Source: Bacillota bacterium
GTDB taxonomy: Bacteria; Bacillota_A; Clostridia; Christensenellales; Aristaeellaceae
DNA length: 64,000 bases
Assembly (NCBI GenBank): GCA_023421735.1
Contig: JAEZSP010000002.1
Location: forward strand, 65,549 to 129,548
Direction of reading: 5' to 3'
Shown here one piece after another: positions 62,671-64,000 of the stretch. Within the stretch, counting starts at the first letter, position 1; every line of letters starts with the position of its first letter. Made by a program: the position numbers and the translations under genes. Below the pieces are notes generated by a model that saw only the letters and a program-made list of their open reading frames with translations, was not told where the DNA came from and did not search any database.

Positions 62671-62907
62671 TCACTTCTTTGTCGTCGCCGACGTATTGGC
62701 GTCCGTGTTTCCTCTGGCTGCAGATGGAATCGATTGGACGGTTGCCGTCGATTCGGCAGTCACTTCAGGCGCAGCTGTCAATTCTGTGGTCGCCTCTACT
62801 GTGGAAGCAGCGGTTGCGGTCGTGCTGTCTAATGGATCGGTCGAGCATCCAACGGCGAAGATCGTGAGCATCACGAGAGAAAGAACGAAGATCAATGTCT
62901 TTTTCAT
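62671..62907 (-). CDS. Small Thr/Ala-rich lipoprotein
   Basis: A 78-residue protein; the ATG at 62907 follows AAAGGAG. The N-terminus MKKTLIFVLSLVMLTI leads to a lipobox FAVGC, so it is predicted to be lipid-anchored. The mature part is only ~57 residues of Thr, Ala, Ser and Glu with a short KK end, and is probably unstructured. Function unknown. It is the only protein in the window with a clear lipobox. Confidence 0.65.
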   Translation of the reverse strand: MKKTLIFVLSLVMLTIFAVGCSTDPLDSTTATAASTVEATTELTAAPEVTAESTATVQSIPSAARGNTDANTSATTKK

Positions 62908-63540
62908 TGCGTGAATCTCCTTTATTGAGGGGGTTCGTGTCATCATATGACTCATACAACATAACAGATAGATGGTTCTATCCTTCATCATCGTTGATAA
63001 TAATCTGTGAACTGTCAAACAAAGAGTGGAAATATAACCCGGCGCTACGGTGGCGGATTTTAATGCCCGGAAATAGGGCGGAAAGGCGTAATGCGATGCC
63101 GCGACGATGAGAGCATTGTGGCGTTCAAGGATAACCGCGCGACACGCCGGGAGCTGTTTGCCCAAAGGCTCCGACGCTCGACGCCGGCAGCGAAACGACT
63201 TTCCAAATGAATGCACTCATCGAGAGGCCAGAATGTAAAGAAGCCTCGGACATAGAATGAACACCCGACGAGTATTTCATCGACGACCTTGTGCCAGATG
63301 AAGAGCAGGGCTACACGCAACACCCGGTAAGCCCCGATCTGGAAAATGAAAGCAAATGGCGCGAGGAATATCACTTATCGGAGCCGCCAAGCAATGATGC
63401 CAGCAGTAGTGCCAGCACCAATGCCAGCAATAAGTCAAATCATTCTCCGACTTTTCAAATGAACAGGCTGTATCAGCCAGTTCCATCAAGGCATAAATAA
63501 TGCCCGAGAACGCTTTGTTTATCAGCATTCACGGGCTGTT
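62908..63540. other. Gene-poor region with a possible decayed open frame
   Basis: About 630 bases without a convincing gene. On the plus strand one frame stays open from 63135 to 63500 except for a TGA at 63258. The segment after it (DEYFIDDLVPDEEQGYTQ...) has protein-like composition but no match I know and no ribosome site. It may be a small pseudogene. Confidence 0.35.
63398..63433. repeat. Three 12-base tandem units
   Basis: TGCCAGCA plus four variable bases is repeated three times in a row (63398, 63410, 63422). Confidence 0.6.
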
Positions 63541-63632
63541 TGGCGGAGAAGCCGGGATTTGAACCCGGGCGGCACTCATCGCACCCTACTCCCTTAGCAG
63601 GGGAGCCCCTTCGGCCTCTTGGGTACTTCTCC
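63541..63632 (-). tRNA. tRNA-Ser (anticodon GCU)
   Basis: Reading the minus strand: a 7-pair acceptor stem (GGAGAAG with CTTCTCC), anticodon loop with GCT, a long variable arm typical of class II tRNA-Ser, T loop GGTTCAAATCC and an encoded CCA end at 63543-63541. Confidence 0.95.
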
Positions 63633-63645
63633 ATATTCCAAGGGT

Positions 63646-63734
63646 TGGCGGAGAGAGAGGGATTCGAACCCCCGGTGCCTTTCGACATCACTGGTTTTCA
63701 AGACCAGCGCCTTCAACCACTCGGCCATCTCTCC
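63646..63734 (-). tRNA. tRNA-Ser (anticodon UGA)
   Basis: Minus strand: acceptor GGAGAGA with its partner TCTCTCC, anticodon loop CTTGAAAA (TGA), long variable arm, T loop GGTTCGAATCC, encoded CCA. It lies 13 bases upstream of tRNA-Ser(GCU); the two form one transcript. Confidence 0.95.
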
Positions 63735-63757
63735 AGAAAACAAAACCAGCGAGAATA

Positions 63758-63786
63758 ATTATAGCAGGAATTGCCGTCAAAGTCAA
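63758..63786 (-). promoter_or_regulatory. Strong promoter of the tRNA-Ser pair
   Basis: Minus strand: TTGACT, exactly 17 bases, TATAAT, 23 bases before the tRNA-Ser(UGA) 5' end. Confidence 0.85.
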
Positions 63787-63813
63787 CGGCTAAATCGGGA
63801 TCATCCCGAATTA

Positions 63814-63832
63814 TGTGGTAGGTTTGTCAATC
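63814..63832. mobile_element. Probable terminal inverted repeat of the insertion sequence
   Basis: TGTGGTAGGTTTGTCAATC begins with TGT and lies just outside the transposase stop, where the end of an IS481/IS3-type element is expected. A small palindrome (TCGGGATCATCCCGA, 63795-63809) flanks it. The other end lies outside the window. Confidence 0.4.
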
Positions 63833-64000
63833 ATTTTGGACAGAGAAGTCAGGGAGGAAGCGATTGGGAGAGCGATAGCCAAGGGGGCGCATCGGGATAC
63901 CGTTTGATCGACTTTGGTAGGCAGCTAGCTGCCTACCAAAGTCGGCGAAATCGTAGAAGGTATGCGAGTTGTAAAAACGCTCCTGGTCATTTCTATGGCT
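63827..64000 (-). CDS. Transposase C-terminus (IS481/IS3-type integrase core), 5' end outside window
   Basis: On the minus strand the frame is open from the window edge for 57 residues to a TGA at 63827. The end reads NDQERFYNSHTFYDFADF and QLAAYQSRSNGIPMRPLG, with SPNRF close behind. This matches the C-terminal part of DDE integrase-core transposases (pattern 'RFYN..F.s..df..qL..Y..rsN..Pm.pLg..SP'). The element is inserted just upstream of the tRNA-Ser promoter. Confidence 0.75.
   Translation of the reverse strand, partial: SHRNDQERFYNSHTFYDFADFGRQLAAYQSRSNGIPMRPLGYRSPNRFLPDFSVQND
63909..63944. repeat. Perfect 36-base palindrome inside the transposase gene
   Basis: Each 18-base half is the exact reverse complement of the other with no spacer. 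It codes for the ADFGRQLAAYQSR stretch. Confidence 0.85.

Noticed and set aside
63258..63260. In-frame TGA as a selenocysteine codon
   Set aside because: No SECIS-like hairpin follows, the frame has no start with a ribosome site, and no selenoprotein family fits.
63398..63433. Short repeats as a CRISPR array
   Set aside because: Units are 12 bases with 4-base variable parts, directly adjacent, with no spacers and no cas genes.

Overview
The window looks like chromosome from a GC-rich, anaerobic Clostridia-type Bacillota. This is an inference, with a Christensenellales- or Oscillospiraceae-like gut or rumen organism as my best guess. The signs are a glycyl radical enzyme with its radical-SAM activase, several ferredoxin-type proteins, PucR, RpiR and LacI regulators, NitT- and Opp-type importers, and tRNA genes with an encoded CCA end. 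The four ABC substrate-binding proteins carry signal peptides without a lipobox cysteine. Coding density is high up to about 62 kb. The last 2 kb is gene-poor and holds two tRNA-Ser genes and the end of an insertion sequence.

Layout. (1) 1-3.0 kb: end of an MMPL/RND transporter and its exported partner. (2) 3.1-15.8 kb: a PucR regulator, a GNAT gene on the other strand, then a reductive pyrimidine catabolism locus. It encodes a PreA-like dihydropyrimidine dehydrogenase, dihydropyrimidinase and N-carbamoyl-beta-alanine-type amidohydrolase. It adds a class III aminotransferase and an iron-type alcohol dehydrogenase that would take beta-alanine through malonic semialdehyde to 3-hydroxypropionate. 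A NitT/TauT-type importer lies between them, and its binding protein appears to be circularly permuted. (3) 15.8-28.7 kb, minus strand: RpiR-type regulator, MATE exporter, Dpp/Opp peptide importer, M14, M3 and RocB-like peptidases and a flavin-binding protein, which together form a peptide uptake and degradation unit. (4) 29-31.3 kb: a degenerate EAL protein and a DUF815 AAA ATPase. (5) 31.3-39.3 kb: FecBCD-type importer, three-subunit molybdenum hydroxylase, MocA-like cytidylyltransferase and a ferredoxin-containing aldo/keto reductase. Context suggests the importer brings in molybdate. (6) 39.4-46.3 kb: sugar-related enzymes (GHL6-type hydrolase, ADP-ribosylglycohydrolase fold, amidohydrolase) facing a URO-D-family protein and an AEC transporter.

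(7) 46.4-62.2 kb is the most unusual region. A GH127 beta-L-arabinofuranosidase gene diverges from an AraC regulator, which is followed by a LacI regulator, a short glycyl radical enzyme of unknown substrate with its activase, a complete Opp-type importer and a GH36-like alpha-galactosidase. The same 16-base operator-like sequence lies in the GH127/AraC gap and over the lacI promoter. One reading, not proven, is a system for plant arabinosylated or galactosylated peptides such as extensin fragments.

The main candidates for new biology are the permuted binding protein (10.4-11.5 kb), the short glycyl radical enzyme locus (48-62 kb) and the dihydropyrimidine dehydrogenase with an orphan N-terminal iron-sulfur module (13-14.5 kb).
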